A stretch of DNA of 64,000 nt from DATBJJ01 sp036556425 (GTDB lineage Bacteria > Acidobacteriota > Vicinamibacteria > Vicinamibacterales > 2-12-FULL-66-21): contig DATBJJ010000031.1 in assembly GCA_036556425.1 (NCBI GenBank), positions 6,285-70,284 of the forward strand, given 5' to 3'. A program made the position numbers and the translations under genes. The notes beneath the pieces are model-generated. The model did not search any database. It worked only from the letters and a program-made list of their open reading frames with translations, and had not been told where the DNA came from. Shown one piece after another: positions 41,735-50,214 of this stretch (positions are counted from its first letter, which is position 1; the number at the start of each line of letters is the position of its first letter).

Positions 41735-41950
41735 CTAGTACTCTCGCCCGAACGGTCCATCCCACCCGTCGCGGACCCATTCCGCTTCGAGTTGCAGCGT
41801 ACGGCGCGTCACCGCGGCCGAGTCCTGAAAGTGCTCGACGCGCTCGGCGCCGTCCGCGTCGGTGATGACGAGGTCGAAGCGATCTCCTTCCGCCATGCGC
41901 CGCACTTCGCAGCGCAGATGACGGCCTTGCTTGGCGTAGAACCAGATCAC
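41735..41950 (-). CDS. Small protein of unknown function (71 residues)
   Basis: GTG start at 41950 with GGGGAG 8 bases upstream on the reverse strand. The protein begins with VIWFYAKQGRHLRCEVRRMA and continues with GDRFDLVITDADGAERVEHF, then QDSAAVTRRTLQLEAEWVRD. It is beta-rich, mostly charged and has one Cys. The pattern is that of small conserved proteins of Acidobacteriota that are not characterised. Its frame is open further upstream, but only this part is protein-like and has a ribosome-binding site. Flanked by repeats on both sides. Confidence 0.6.
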   Translation of the reverse strand: MIWFYAKQGRHLRCEVRRMAEGDRFDLVITDADGAERVEHFQDSAAVTRRTLQLEAEWVRDGWDGPFGREY

Positions 41951-42082
41951 ACGTGTGTCTCCCCAAATCGTGGCATTGGCTGTGCCGTGACGCCGCAAAA
42001 GAGAGGCCGCCGCACACGGCGACCGAAACGCTTGAGCACACACGAGTTTCGAACGGTGGGACGAGCGGCGGCTGACCCGGAA

Positions 42083-42228
42083 CGGAACACATAAACACGG
42101 ATCACGCAGATAGACGCGGAGAGACGCGGAGAGACGCGGATTACGCAGATCGACGCGGATTACGCGGATCAGATCCGCGTGATCCGATCTAATCCGTGGG
42201 ATCCGCGTCTCTCCGCGTCTCTCCGCGT
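42083..42228. repeat. Large inverted repeat of 10-bp units (GAGACGCGGA family)
   Basis: The left arm 42114-42141 and the right arm 42201-42228 are perfect 28-base complements composed of GAGACGCGGA units. Between them are GATTACGCGGATC-type units that pair in part with each other (for example GCGGATC and GATCCGC at 42160-42185). The last bases of the right arm form the stop codon of the WYL regulator gene. It can fold into a cruciform of about 115 bases. Confidence 0.85.
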
Positions 42229-43244
42229 TATTCGAGCCGCGGTACGTAGCGCGATCGCGTGCGATCGAGCTCCTCGAGGATCTGTTCCGCGAGCGCGGCG
42301 GGCGCGAGGACGCGCGCGAGCGGGCCGAAGCCAAGGATCCAACTGCGCAGCGCCCAATCGATCGTGACCGTCAGCGTCAGCGTCACGCTGCCATCGTCGT
42401 GCTCGCGAATCTGCTGCGACGGATGCCACACGCGCGCTTTCACGTAGCGCGCCATCCGAGGCTCGAACGCGATCTCGATGCGCTCGGGCGCGCCCTGATG
42501 CACGCCGAGCGAGTGCGCGAACGCATCCTCCGCCAGATCCTTCGGCTCGAAGCGCTCCTCGGTCACCGAGACCGAGAGGATCCGATCGACGGAGAAGGTG
42601 CGCAGCTCGCCGTACTCCGGCACGAACGCGACGAGATAGAGTCCGCCTTGCGCGTATACGAGACGCTGCGGCTCGACGGCATACGTCTTCTCGCGATTGC
42701 TCGAGAACGAGTGGTACCGCATCGCGATCCGGCGATGGTGGAGCGTCGCGTCGAGGAGCTGCGCGACGTGCGCGCTCTGCGTCGACGCGGGCGGCGAATC
42801 GGCGTCGCGATCCGCGGCAGGACGCGCGCCGGGATCGGGCTTCGCCTGAATCACGAGCGGCAGCCGATCGAGGAACTGCCGCATGCCCGGCGTCAACGCG
42901 GCGGACAGCTTGTCGAACGCGTTGCGGACATCCTGCTGAAACGGCGTCGCGGCGAGCGCTTCCGCGAGCGTCCGGCTGAAGTAGAGCGCGCTCAGCTCGG
43001 CGAGGTTGAAGCCGGTGTCGTCGAGCCGCTTGAACGCGCGCTGCTCGAGGCGCCAATAGCGTTTGCCGTCGTGCACTTCATCGAAGAGCGGGAACCCGGC
43101 TTCCTGCAGCGCCTCGAGATCGCGCCGGATCGTCCGCGTCGTGACGCCGGTCCGCGACGCCATCTCGTCGATCGTCAGCCGGCGCGACGATTCGAGATCG
43201 CGCAGGATCGACCATTGACGGATGACTTCGGCGTTGCGCGGCAT
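42228..43244 (-). CDS. HTH-WYL transcriptional regulator
   Basis: 338 residues from the ATG at 43244; the frame is open beyond it but not protein-like. The N-terminal HTH reads RQWSILRDLESSRRLTIDEM and TGVTTRTIRRDLEALQEAGF (about residues 9-50). The WYL domain (about 175-280) has HRRIAMRYHSFSSNREKTYA, PQRLVYAQGGLYLVAFVPEY and RTFSVDRILSVSV; the central W-Y-L motif is represented by LYLVAF. A WCX C-terminal part follows. WYL regulators respond to nucleic-acid or nucleotide signals. The gene is 5 bases downstream of the TMEM175-like gene, so they are co-transcribed. Confidence 0.88.
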   Translation of the reverse strand: MPRNAEVIRQWSILRDLESSRRLTIDEMASRTGVTTRTIRRDLEALQEAGFPLFDEVHDGKRYWRLEQRAFKRLDDTGFNLAELSALYFSRTLAEALAATPFQQDVRNAFDKLSAALTPGMRQFLDRLPLVIQAKPDPGARPAADRDADSPPASTQSAHVAQLLDATLHHRRIAMRYHSFSSNREKTYAVEPQRLVYAQGGLYLVAFVPEYGELRTFSVDRILSVSVTEERFEPKDLAEDAFAHSLGVHQGAPERIEIAFEPRMARYVKARVWHPSQQIREHDDGSVTLTLTVTIDWALRSWILGFGPLARVLAPAALAEQILEELDRTRSRYVPRLE

Positions 43245-43249
43245 CCACG

Positions 43250-43942
43250 TCAGGCAACCGGTGCCGCCGTCTCGGCCTGCTTCTGCATCGCACGCCGGCG
43301 TTTTCCCGCGGCCGCTCCGTAGATGCCGTGCGCCGGTCCCATGAGCGCGAACATGGTCGGCGCGATCGGCGACATCTCGACCGGCGCGAAGCGCGCGACG
43401 GCCACGACGGCGAGGCCGACGCTCGCGCTGACGAGATGATGGCCGGCGAACATCCTGTTGTCGAAGATCTCGAGCGGCGTCAACCCGAGCGACTCGCGCT
43501 TTCGATACGCGTGCCGGTAGAGCAGCGCGAACATCACGAACAGCACGACGAAGCCCGCGCCGTAGATCGCGGATGCGTTCGCGAGCTGCGGCAGCGACAT
43601 CTGCTGCAGGCCGGGGTCCCTCGCGATCCGCGCGAACATGGAATCGAACATGAACTTCAGCGGATACACGTAGAAGAGCACGACGAAGAGCAGCCCGGTG
43701 TTGAGAAAGGTCGTGAGCCCGTCCTGCAGCCCGTAGCGCCGGAAGAACAAGTTGTGCTCGTTCCAGATCCAGACGAGCAGCGCGAAGCAGCACGCAAACG
43801 AGGGAATGCCGCGGACGGTACGGATCAAGTCGTCGTAGCTGCGCGGGACGTCCAGGGAGACGACGAGCAGCGTCAGCGCAAAGGCGAATGCCGCATCGCT
43901 GAACGCCTCGAGGCGGGAAATCTCGTGGCGGCGCTCTTGCAC
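43250..43942 (-). CDS. TMEM175-family (DUF1211) membrane protein
   Basis: 230 residues, GTG start at 43942. The signature of the bacterial TMEM175 potassium-channel family is at the N terminus: RLEAFSDAAFAFALTLLVVS, with the FSD motif on the first helix. At least five further hydrophobic helices follow (ACCFALLVWIWNEHN, TFLNTGLLFVVLFYVYPLKF, and others). It is shorter than animal TMEM175, as expected for a single repeat unit that assembles as a tetramer. The C-terminal ~25 residues are basic. TATAGT 6 bases upstream of the GTG suggests a leaderless transcript. The WYL regulator is directly downstream. Confidence 0.8.
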   Translation of the reverse strand: MQERRHEISRLEAFSDAAFAFALTLLVVSLDVPRSYDDLIRTVRGIPSFACCFALLVWIWNEHNLFFRRYGLQDGLTTFLNTGLLFVVLFYVYPLKFMFDSMFARIARDPGLQQMSLPQLANASAIYGAGFVVLFVMFALLYRHAYRKRESLGLTPLEIFDNRMFAGHHLVSASVGLAVVAVARFAPVEMSPIAPTMFALMGPAHGIYGAAAGKRRRAMQKQAETAAPVA

Positions 43943-43948
43943 CCGCCG

Positions 43949-43954
43949 ACTATA
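43949..43954 (-). promoter_or_regulatory. -10 box of a putative leaderless promoter
   Basis: TATAGT on the reverse strand, 6 bases before the GTG at 43942. No Shine-Dalgarno sequence is visible. Confidence 0.45.
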
Positions 43955-43972
43955 CCAAGATCGGGCTCGGAC

Positions 43973-44185
43973 CTAACCCTGGCCGGTGGCCGCGAGATGC
44001 GCCAGCATCTGGCGCCGATGCGCGAGTTCCCGCGGCGTCAGCGTCGGCGCGACGGTTTCGAAGGGAAGCGACCGCTGCGCCCACGCCTCTCGACGCGCCC
44101 TCGTGCGCTCCACGCCCGCCCGAAAGCAGCGAAAGCAGATGGCGTGGCTCACGCAGATGTGATCGCCGGCGTCCTTCGGTTTCAT
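43973..44185 (-). CDS. Small protein of unknown function (70 residues)
   Basis: Begins MKPKDAGDHICVSHAICFRC and contains three Cys and two His in HICVSHAICFRCF, a possible zinc-binding patch. The rest is Arg-rich (TRARREAWAQRS) with LTPRELAHRRQMLAHLAATG at the end. Its ATG overlaps the stop of the preceding small gene by 4 bases (ATGA). The pair therefore forms a small operon. No function is known. A longer alternative frame over the same bases lacks such features. Confidence 0.55.
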   Translation of the reverse strand: MKPKDAGDHICVSHAICFRCFRAGVERTRARREAWAQRSLPFETVAPTLTPRELAHRRQMLAHLAATGQG

Positions 44186-44418
44186 GACGTATTCCTCGCG
44201 CCGTGCTTCGACGAGCTGTCCAACGACTCGAGCAACCGGCGCGCGCGGATTTGGGCCTGCCGCCGGCGATGCTCGAGCATCTTGTATTTGTCCGGGCCGC
44301 GAACGCCCCGAAGATCCGGGACGACGCGGAGGCGCAGGCGGCTCTGGATCCTGGAGGGATTGCCGGGGATGTCGCCAAACTCGAGCTGTCTCGCCAACGA
44401 TCCATCGAACCACCACAT
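44182..44418 (-). CDS. Small protein of unknown function (78 residues)
   Basis: The ATG at 44418 is preceded by GAGGAGG with 6 bases between, one of the best ribosome-binding sites in the window. MWWFDGSLARQLEFGDIPGN opens the protein, followed by IQSRLRLRVVPDLRGVRGPD and an Arg/Gln-rich helical tail (KMLEHRRRQAQIRARRLLES). No signal peptide or membrane helix. It heads a two-gene unit with the small gene at 43973-44185, in a divergent arrangement with PadR. Function unknown. Confidence 0.6.
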   Translation of the reverse strand: MWWFDGSLARQLEFGDIPGNPSRIQSRLRLRVVPDLRGVRGPDKYKMLEHRRRQAQIRARRLLESLDSSSKHGARNTS

Positions 44419-44493
44419 CGCCTGCCTCCTCGTTATCGTGGTCGAGTGTAACGAGAGGGTGTGACAGGGTAGGTCACGGGGGGAGAAGGGGTT

Positions 44494-44600
44494 CGGGATC
44501 CGGGATCCGGAAGCGGGGAGCGGAGGTCCTTTCCCGGCTCCCCGGGATCCCCGGATCCCCGAGTCCCGGATCCCGAATCCCGGATCCCCGATCCCGATGT
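44494..44600. repeat. GGGATCC heptamer repeats forming an imperfect inverted repeat
   Basis: CGGGATCCGGGATCCGG (44494-44510) is complementary, with one mismatch, to CCGGATCCCGAATCCCG (44566-44582). Several further GGATCC-type copies lie in between. The whole gap between the small-protein operon and PadR is filled by this. Confidence 0.7.
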
Positions 44601-44602
44601 GA

Positions 44603-44620
44603 TATATTGTCCCACAACAT
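44603..44620 (+). promoter_or_regulatory. PadR promoter -10 region and candidate operator
   Basis: TATATT (44603-44608) and an imperfect dyad ATATTGT-CCC-ACAACATAT reaching into the start codon. Such ATTGT/ACAAT dyads are typical PadR sites, and the 12-base distance from the -10 box to the ATG leaves little or no leader. Confidence 0.5.
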
Positions 44621-44959
44621 ATGGCGGGGCCGACAGAACTCAAGCGGGGAAGCGCGGAGCTGATGGTGCTGGCCGCCATCGAAGAGCGCCAGCGGCATGG
44701 CTACGAGATCGCGAAGCTCATCGACGATCGGTCGAGCGGCGTGCTGCGGTTTCACGTCGCTTCGCTCTATCCGATGCTTTATCGCATGGAGCGCCGCGGA
44801 TGGATCGACGGCAAGTGGATCGAGAAGTCCGGGCAGCGCCGGCGCCGCTATTATCGGCTCACCCCGGAAGGCCGTAAGGTCCTCGCGGCCGAACGCGCGA
44901 ACTGGCGCGAGCTCCTCACGGCGCTCCATCGCGTCGCCCGGCTGGACCCGCTTGGGTGA
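44621..44959 (+). CDS. PadR-family transcriptional regulator of the ADOP pair
   Basis: 112 residues. The PadR winged helix includes ELMVLAAIEERQRHGYEIAK, GVLRFHVASLYPMLYRMERR and RRRRYYRLTPEGRKVLAAER. It is a different paralog from the one at 19848, with the HVASLYPML recognition helix typical of the regulators associated with ADOP permeases. The permease gene starts 22 bases after its stop. Probably a repressor of the two-gene unit. The candidate operator covers its start codon. Confidence 0.92.
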   Translation: MAGPTELKRGSAELMVLAAIEERQRHGYEIAKLIDDRSSGVLRFHVASLYPMLYRMERRGWIDGKWIEKSGQRRRRYYRLTPEGRKVLAAERANWRELLTALHRVARLDPLG

Positions 44960-44981
44960 GCCCCACCGAGCGACGCGATAC

Positions 44982-47744
44982 ATGGACTTCCACGATTTCG
45001 TCCGCCGCCGGCTGCCGCCGCTGACGATCGCGCGCGAGCCGGAGATCATCGACGAGCTCGCGCAGCACCTCGGCGATCTGTATGAGGAGGCCCGCGCCGC
45101 GGGCATGAGCCACGAGCGCGCGCTCGAGCGCGCGGCCGCGGCGATTCCGGAGCGTGACGCGGCGCTCGGATCCGAAATCGAATCGGCCAGCCGAGGCCTG
45201 CCCGCGATCATCACGGCGAAGTGGGCGGATCGGTTTGCCCCCGCCGACGCTCCCGATCGGTCCGGCTCCCGGAGGTTCGCGATGTTCGGCGATCTTCGGC
45301 GCGATGTTCGCTACGCGATGCGCATGCTCCTCCGCACGCCCGGCTTCACGCTCGTCGTCGTGCTCACGATCGCGTTGGGGATTGGCGCGAACGCGGCGAT
45401 CTTCAGCGCCGTCGACGCGCTGCTGCTGCGGGACGCCCCCGTCGCCGATCCGCCGCGCGTCGTCAGCGTGTATACGAGCGGAACCGATGGCAGGGTTGTG
45501 TACGGCACGTCGTCTTTTGCGGACTACGAGGATCTGAGAAACGCCGGCGCGCTTGCCGGCCTCTCCGCGTTTGCGTCCATCGCCGTGTCGTTCGATCGGT
45601 CGGGCGCCGTCGATCAGATCGCAGGAGAGATCGTCAGCGGCAACTATTTCGACGTACTCGGCGTCGGCATGGCGCTCGGCCGCGGCTTTCATGCGAGCGA
45701 GGACGTAGCCGCGCAGCCGGTGCGCGTCGCGGTCCTTTCGCACGCGTTCTGGCGCACGCGCCTCGGCGGCGACGCCTCGATCGTCGGCCAGTCGATCGTG
45801 TTGAACGGCCAGGCGTTCGAGGTCGTCGGCGTCGCGGCCCCGCGCTTCGTTGGCGTCGTGCTGGGCCGCCCGTCGGACGTTTACGTGCCGATGGCGCTGC
45901 AGCCGGAGATGCGTCCGCCGAGCGCGGGGGTACGGCGTCAGCTCGGCAGCTCGAACCTGCTGACCGTGCGCGGATCGCGCTGGTTGAGCGTCGTTGGGCG
46001 ATTGCCGCCCGGTTCGACACTGCCGCAGGCGAACGCGTCGGCCGACGTGATCGCGCGGCAGCTCCAGACGCAGTATCCGGCCTCGAATCGCGATCGCCGA
46101 TTCACGATCGTGCGGCTCGGCGAGGGGCCGGGCGTGCGCGCCACGGCGCGCCCGCTGCTCGGCGTGCTGACCGGCACGGTCGCCATCGTGCTGCTGATCG
46201 CGTGCGCGAACGTCGCAGGCCTGCTCGCGGCGCGCGCCGTCTCGCGGCGGCGTGAAGTGGCGATCCGCATGGCGGTCGGCGCGGCGCGCGGCCGCCTCGT
46301 GCGGCAGTGGCTGACCGAATCGATGCTGCTCGCGATCCTTGGAGCGCTCGGCGCGCTGCTCGTCGCGAAATGGTTCACGCCGGTGCTCTATGGCCTGGGC
46401 GTTCCCGACAGCGTCGAGCTGAGCATCAATCCCCGCGTGCTGATGTTCACGCTGGCGGCGGCCATCGCGAGCGGTCTCGTCTTCGGCCTCGCGCCCGTGC
46501 TGCAGGCGCTTGGCCGCGATTCCGTATCGGCGCTGCGAGACGAGAGCGGATCGATCGCGTCGGGTGCGCGCGCGGCGCGACTGCGAGCGGCATTCATCGT
46601 GCTGCAGGTCGCGCTCAGCCTGGTGCTGATGATTGGCGCAGGCCTGTTCCTTCGGACATTGAAGAACGCGTACGCGGTCGATCTCGGCTATCAGATCGAT
46701 CGCATGCTGATTGGAGACGTCAACCTGGACGTTCGGGGCTACGCGCCGGCCGCGGGACAGGAAACGTATCGCCGCATCCTCGAGCGGTTGAACGGTCTGC
46801 CCGGAGTGATCGCCGCGGGCGGCGCGCGCGTGCCCGTGCTCAGCGGGGGCTCGCGCTCAGGCGGCGTCACCGGCGACGCACCACCGTCGCCCGACGGCTC
46901 CAATGCCGTCGGCGTGCGCGTGAACGTCGTCAGCGATCGCTATCTCGACGCGATGGGCATTCCCATTCTCGCGGGGCGCGGATTCCGTGAATCCGACGAT
47001 CGGACGAGGCCGAGAGTCGCGATAGTCAGCCGCGCGCTCGCGGATCGGTTGTGGCCCGGCCAGGATCCGATCGCGCGCTCCATCTATTCCGATCCCGTGA
47101 CGGCGTTCAGCGTTATTGGCGTCGTACCGAATTCCGTCTACGCGAGCGCGATCGAGCGGGATCCGCCTCCCGTGTATTACGTGCCGCTCGCGCAGAACTA
47201 CGAAGCCGGAATCTCACTCCACGTGCGGGCCGCGGGGGATGCGCTCGCGCTCGTCCCGGCGGTGCGGCAGGCGATTCGCGAAGTCGATCCGCAGCTCGCC
47301 TTCGCGCGCCCGCGGACGCTCGCGGGCACGCTCGATCAATCGGTCGGCGATCAACGGCTGATGGCGACGCTCGTCGGCTTGTTCGCCGCGCTCGCGCTTC
47401 TTCTGTCGATGGTGGGTCTGTATGGCGTGATGTCGCACGCGGTCGGACAGCGGCGCGCGGAGATCGGCGTCAGGCTCGCGCTCGGCGCCGAGCCGATCGC
47501 GATCCTCTCGATGATCGTCGCCGCCGGATTGCGCCTCGTTGTCCTCGGCAGCGTGTTGGGACTGGGCGCCGCGCTTCTCGCGTCGCGGCTCGTGCAGGCG
47601 CAGCTCTTCGGCGTCACGCCGATCGATCCGCTGACCTATGTTGCAGTCGTCGTTCTCCTCGTCCTCGTCGCGCTCGTCGCCTGCGTCATTCCGGCGCAGC
47701 GTGCGATGCGAGTCGATCCCGTTCGCGCGCTGAGACACGGATAG
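44982..47744 (+). CDS. ADOP-type ABC transporter permease (duplicated FtsX-like domains)
   Basis: 920 residues from the ATG at 44982. The N-terminal ~90 residues are the typical soluble ADOP cap (FHDFVRRRLPPLTIAREPEI, DLYEEARAAGMSHERALERA). Then come two MacB/FtsX-like halves, each with a periplasmic MacB_PCD core and hydrophobic helices: RTPGFTLVVVLTIALGIGAN and IVLLIACANVAGLLAARAVS in the first, and ALALLLSMVGLYGVMSHAVG and VVVLLVLVALVACVIPAQRA in the second. The family (Acidobacterial Duplicated Orphan Permease) lacks a linked ATPase. The function is unknown. The gene is paired with PadR upstream, as in most Acidobacteriota. Confidence 0.92.
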   Translation: MDFHDFVRRRLPPLTIAREPEIIDELAQHLGDLYEEARAAGMSHERALERAAAAIPERDAALGSEIESASRGLPAIITAKWADRFAPADAPDRSGSRRFAMFGDLRRDVRYAMRMLLRTPGFTLVVVLTIALGIGANAAIFSAVDALLLRDAPVADPPRVVSVYTSGTDGRVVYGTSSFADYEDLRNAGALAGLSAFASIAVSFDRSGAVDQIAGEIVSGNYFDVLGVGMALGRGFHASEDVAAQPVRVAVLSHAFWRTRLGGDASIVGQSIVLNGQAFEVVGVAAPRFVGVVLGRPSDVYVPMALQPEMRPPSAGVRRQLGSSNLLTVRGSRWLSVVGRLPPGSTLPQANASADVIARQLQTQYPASNRDRRFTIVRLGEGPGVRATARPLLGVLTGTVAIVLLIACANVAGLLAARAVSRRREVAIRMAVGAARGRLVRQWLTESMLLAILGALGALLVAKWFTPVLYGLGVPDSVELSINPRVLMFTLAAAIASGLVFGLAPVLQALGRDSVSALRDESGSIASGARAARLRAAFIVLQVALSLVLMIGAGLFLRTLKNAYAVDLGYQIDRMLIGDVNLDVRGYAPAAGQETYRRILERLNGLPGVIAAGGARVPVLSGGSRSGGVTGDAPPSPDGSNAVGVRVNVVSDRYLDAMGIPILAGRGFRESDDRTRPRVAIVSRALADRLWPGQDPIARSIYSDPVTAFSVIGVVPNSVYASAIERDPPPVYYVPLAQNYEAGISLHVRAAGDALALVPAVRQAIREVDPQLAFARPRTLAGTLDQSVGDQRLMATLVGLFAALALLLSMVGLYGVMSHAVGQRRAEIGVRLALGAEPIAILSMIVAAGLRLVVLGSVLGLGAALLASRLVQAQLFGVTPIDPLTYVAVVVLLVLVALVACVIPAQRAMRVDPVRALRHG

Positions 47745-47790
47745 ACGCAGATCGCGCGGATCGCACGGATTACACAGATCGGATCCGCGT
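47745..47790. repeat. 10-bp-type repeat between ADOP and the DUF2207 gene
   Basis: GACGCAGATCGCGCGGATCG and GGATTACACAGATCGGATCC are units of the same GATCCGCGTC family as at 20711 and 42083. The element occupies the entire convergent gap between the two stop codons. Confidence 0.65.
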
Positions 47791-49458
47791 CTACCCGGCG
47801 CCGGCAGCGCCTCCGCCCGCGGCTCCGCCTCCGCCCGCCGCGGCGCCGCCGCCGCCATCCGCCGCGCCGCCAGAAGCGACGAATGCCGGGAAGCCTCCGC
47901 TGTCCGCGCCCATCGCCTGGAACCACGGCGGGATGTTCTGCGGATGATGCTTGATGAACTTCGACCACGCGGACGCGAGGCCGAGCGCGATGGCGAACGG
48001 CAGCAGCTGCGCGGGTGCGTCGCGCCCGATCTGCGCGCGATCGCGCGCCACGTCCTTGAGATAGCGCTGATACGATCGCCATCGCTCCGCACGCCGGACG
48101 CCCTCGTTCGAGAGCGGTGTCAACGCGCCATAGAAGATCAGGCCGACGACGCCGACGATCACGAGCGCGGCGGGAATGAGGAAAGGCCAGCCCTCGAACC
48201 GACTCGTCAGGCCGGCGGCCGGTATCGCCAGGACCCCTGCGAGGACGAAGACCGCGATCGACACGGCAACGTACCGCGATCGAACCTGAACGCGCTCATC
48301 GTCGAGGAGGCCGAGCTCGACGAGCGCTTGCTTCACCGTTTTCTTGAAGGTGCCGATCCGGCTTCCGATCCGTCCGCGCGCCTGCGCCAGCGAAACGGAC
48401 TCCTGCACCGCATCCTTCTTCTTGAACGCGATCTCGAGGAGCGCCGCTTCCTCCGGCGCGAGTTGCGCCGCCGCGGACGGATGACGATGGAGCGTGAAGC
48501 GGCGCTGCCCCCAGCGGCGCGGCTCTTCGACGATCGTGACGGCGCCGCGATCGGCGAGCGTGAACAGCGCGGCCATCGCGTGTTCGAGCTTGACGCCGCC
48601 GTTGGACGCGACGGCGCCCGCGAGCGCCGGACGCAGCGTGTCGGGCGGCGTGTCGGCCGGATGCGACGATTCGATCGCTCGCGGCGGCGCGTCGTAGCGC
48701 TGCCACAGCGCGAATATCAGCACGAGCCCGACCGCGACGATGAGACCGGCGGCGGTGAGCCAGCGGGGCGCGAGCGCGTCGATCGCGGCGTGGCGCTGCT
48801 GCCACGCCGGCATCGCGGCGATCAGGCTGCCGTCGGGGAATGCGAGCTGCACCTTGACCCATCCGTCGTTGCCGATTCCGCGCGCGGCAATCTGCACGCG
48901 CTCGCCGGCCGGCTCGACGCTCGCGTCGGTGACGCGCGCCGAATCGATGATGGGGCTGCCCGCCGGAGCCACCGGCGCTTCGATCAGGATCCGACTCGTC
49001 TCGATGCGATAGGCGTGTTTGGTTGGCAGCGCAACCCACTCGAGCAGATCAGCGCCGCCGCGCTTGTAGATCACCCCGCGCGCGATGTAGTTGAGCGTGA
49101 ACGCGTGCGTCGTACCCGAGCGTGGCGCGAACCGCCATCGGACGCGCACGGGCGAGCCGTTCGAGACCTCGACCTCGCCGGTACGCGATCCGAACGGCAG
49201 CCGCCGTCCATCCATTTCGGCGTACCGCACTTCGATCCGATCGGTGCGCCGGCGTGGAATGTCACGAAACACGTGATCGAATGTTCCATCGTCGAAGCGA
49301 TAGACGACCAACTCGGTCACCTCGATCGCGCCGTCCGGCAGCACGCGAATCGTGGAGTCGAAGCGTTCGGCCCAGTAGGTCTTCGCGGCGGCGGGCGCGG
49401 CAACGAGCGTGACGAACGTGGCAACGAAAACCAGGACGCGCGCGATCGTGGTTCGCAT
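47791..49458 (-). CDS. DUF2207 membrane protein with Gly/Ala-rich C terminus
   Basis: 555 residues from the ATG at 49458, with AAGGA 6 bases upstream. The signal peptide is MRTTIARVLVFVATFVTLVA. DUF2207 is recognised by TYWAERFDSTIRVLPDGAIE, VFRDIPRR, and the membrane helix (WLTAAGLIVAVGLVLIFALW), after which the cytosolic part contains a helical domain with VKLEHAMAALFTLADRGAVT and a second membrane pair (YVAVSIAVFVLAGVLAIPAA; FLIPAALVIVGVVGLIFYGA). The last ~30 residues are almost only Gly and Ala, the usual DUF2207 ending. Function unknown. An extended frame upstream of 49458 is not coding. Confidence 0.88.
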   Translation of the reverse strand: MRTTIARVLVFVATFVTLVAAPAAAKTYWAERFDSTIRVLPDGAIEVTELVVYRFDDGTFDHVFRDIPRRRTDRIEVRYAEMDGRRLPFGSRTGEVEVSNGSPVRVRWRFAPRSGTTHAFTLNYIARGVIYKRGGADLLEWVALPTKHAYRIETSRILIEAPVAPAGSPIIDSARVTDASVEPAGERVQIAARGIGNDGWVKVQLAFPDGSLIAAMPAWQQRHAAIDALAPRWLTAAGLIVAVGLVLIFALWQRYDAPPRAIESSHPADTPPDTLRPALAGAVASNGGVKLEHAMAALFTLADRGAVTIVEEPRRWGQRRFTLHRHPSAAAQLAPEEAALLEIAFKKKDAVQESVSLAQARGRIGSRIGTFKKTVKQALVELGLLDDERVQVRSRYVAVSIAVFVLAGVLAIPAAGLTSRFEGWPFLIPAALVIVGVVGLIFYGALTPLSNEGVRRAERWRSYQRYLKDVARDRAQIGRDAPAQLLPFAIALGLASAWSKFIKHHPQNIPPWFQAMGADSGGFPAFVASGGAADGGGGAAAGGGGAAGGGAAGAG

Positions 49459-49545
49459 GGGCGTTCCTTCTTGCGATGCGGCAACGACCGCCGGTCGCTC
49501 CTCGATCATACATCCGCTGAAATGCGGTAGGCTCATGGCCTTCTG

Positions 49546-50061
49546 ATGATCTACGTCCTGCTTGCCTCGATCGTTCTCGGCGCGGTGATGACCATCGGCG
49601 ATTGGCTGTGGGAAGTATTCCGCATCCAGCACACGATCACCGCCGGTTTGGCGCACGGCGCGTTGATGTGTCTGTTCCTCGGCGCCGCAATCGGCCTGCG
49701 TGAAGGGCGCGCCGCGGCGGGCGCGATCGCGGGTCCCATTGTCGGCGTGCTTGCCGCCGGCGCGTTCTATCTCTTGGCGCCGGCGATGCGCATGATGGCC
49801 ATGTTTCCGGCCTGGATGTTCTTCTGGATCTGCTTTGCGCTGCTCCAGTCGTGGCTGCGCCGCGAGTCGAGGCTCGGCGCGGCGGCCGCGTACGGTTTGA
49901 CTGCCGCGGTGCTGTCGGGGCTCGCGTTCTACTCGATCTCCGGCATCTGGTGGCGCCACGATCCGAACGGCCCGAACTATCTCTGGAACTTCGCCGCGTG
50001 GAGCTTTGCGTTCCTTCCGGGATTCGCCGTGCTCTTCTCGATGCCGCGGCGCGCGCGGTAA
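49546..50061 (+). CDS. Hypothetical membrane protein
   Basis: 171 residues, with about five hydrophobic helices: YVLLASIVLGAVMTIGDWLW, AGLAHGALMCLFLGAAIGLR, AGAIAGPIVGVLAAGAFYLL, AAAYGLTAAVLSGLAFYSI and SFAFLPGFAVLFS. Its stop TAA overlaps the ATG of the following 41-residue gene by one base. No conserved catalytic motif. It is divergent from the DUF2207 gene and separated by 87 bases. A TAGGCT-type -10 element lies nearby, at 49527-49532. No family is recognised. Confidence 0.75.
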   Translation: MIYVLLASIVLGAVMTIGDWLWEVFRIQHTITAGLAHGALMCLFLGAAIGLREGRAAAGAIAGPIVGVLAAGAFYLLAPAMRMMAMFPAWMFFWICFALLQSWLRRESRLGAAAAYGLTAAVLSGLAFYSISGIWWRHDPNGPNYLWNFAAWSFAFLPGFAVLFSMPRRAR

Positions 50062-50186
50062 TGACGCCCGAGCGCGACACGGGTCTTCAGAAGATGCTGA
50101 TGTGGACGTTCGTGGCGCTCGTCGTCTCCTTGCTCATGGCCTACGCCGGCGTCAAGCTCGTCGTGTACTTCTTCGATCGGCCGTAA
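50061..50186 (+). CDS. Small single-span membrane protein (41 residues)
   Basis: Start at the ATG overlapping the upstream TAA (TAATG). Sequence: MTPERDTGLQKMLMWTFVAL, then VVSLLMAYAGVKLVVYFFDR and a final Pro. The central part is one hydrophobic helix. It is too short for confident homology, but the tight coupling to the preceding membrane protein supports expression. Probably an accessory membrane peptide of that protein. Confidence 0.55.
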   Translation: MTPERDTGLQKMLMWTFVALVVSLLMAYAGVKLVVYFFDRP

Positions 50187-50214
50187 AGCGCTGCATCCGG
50201 AGACGGAGATCCTG

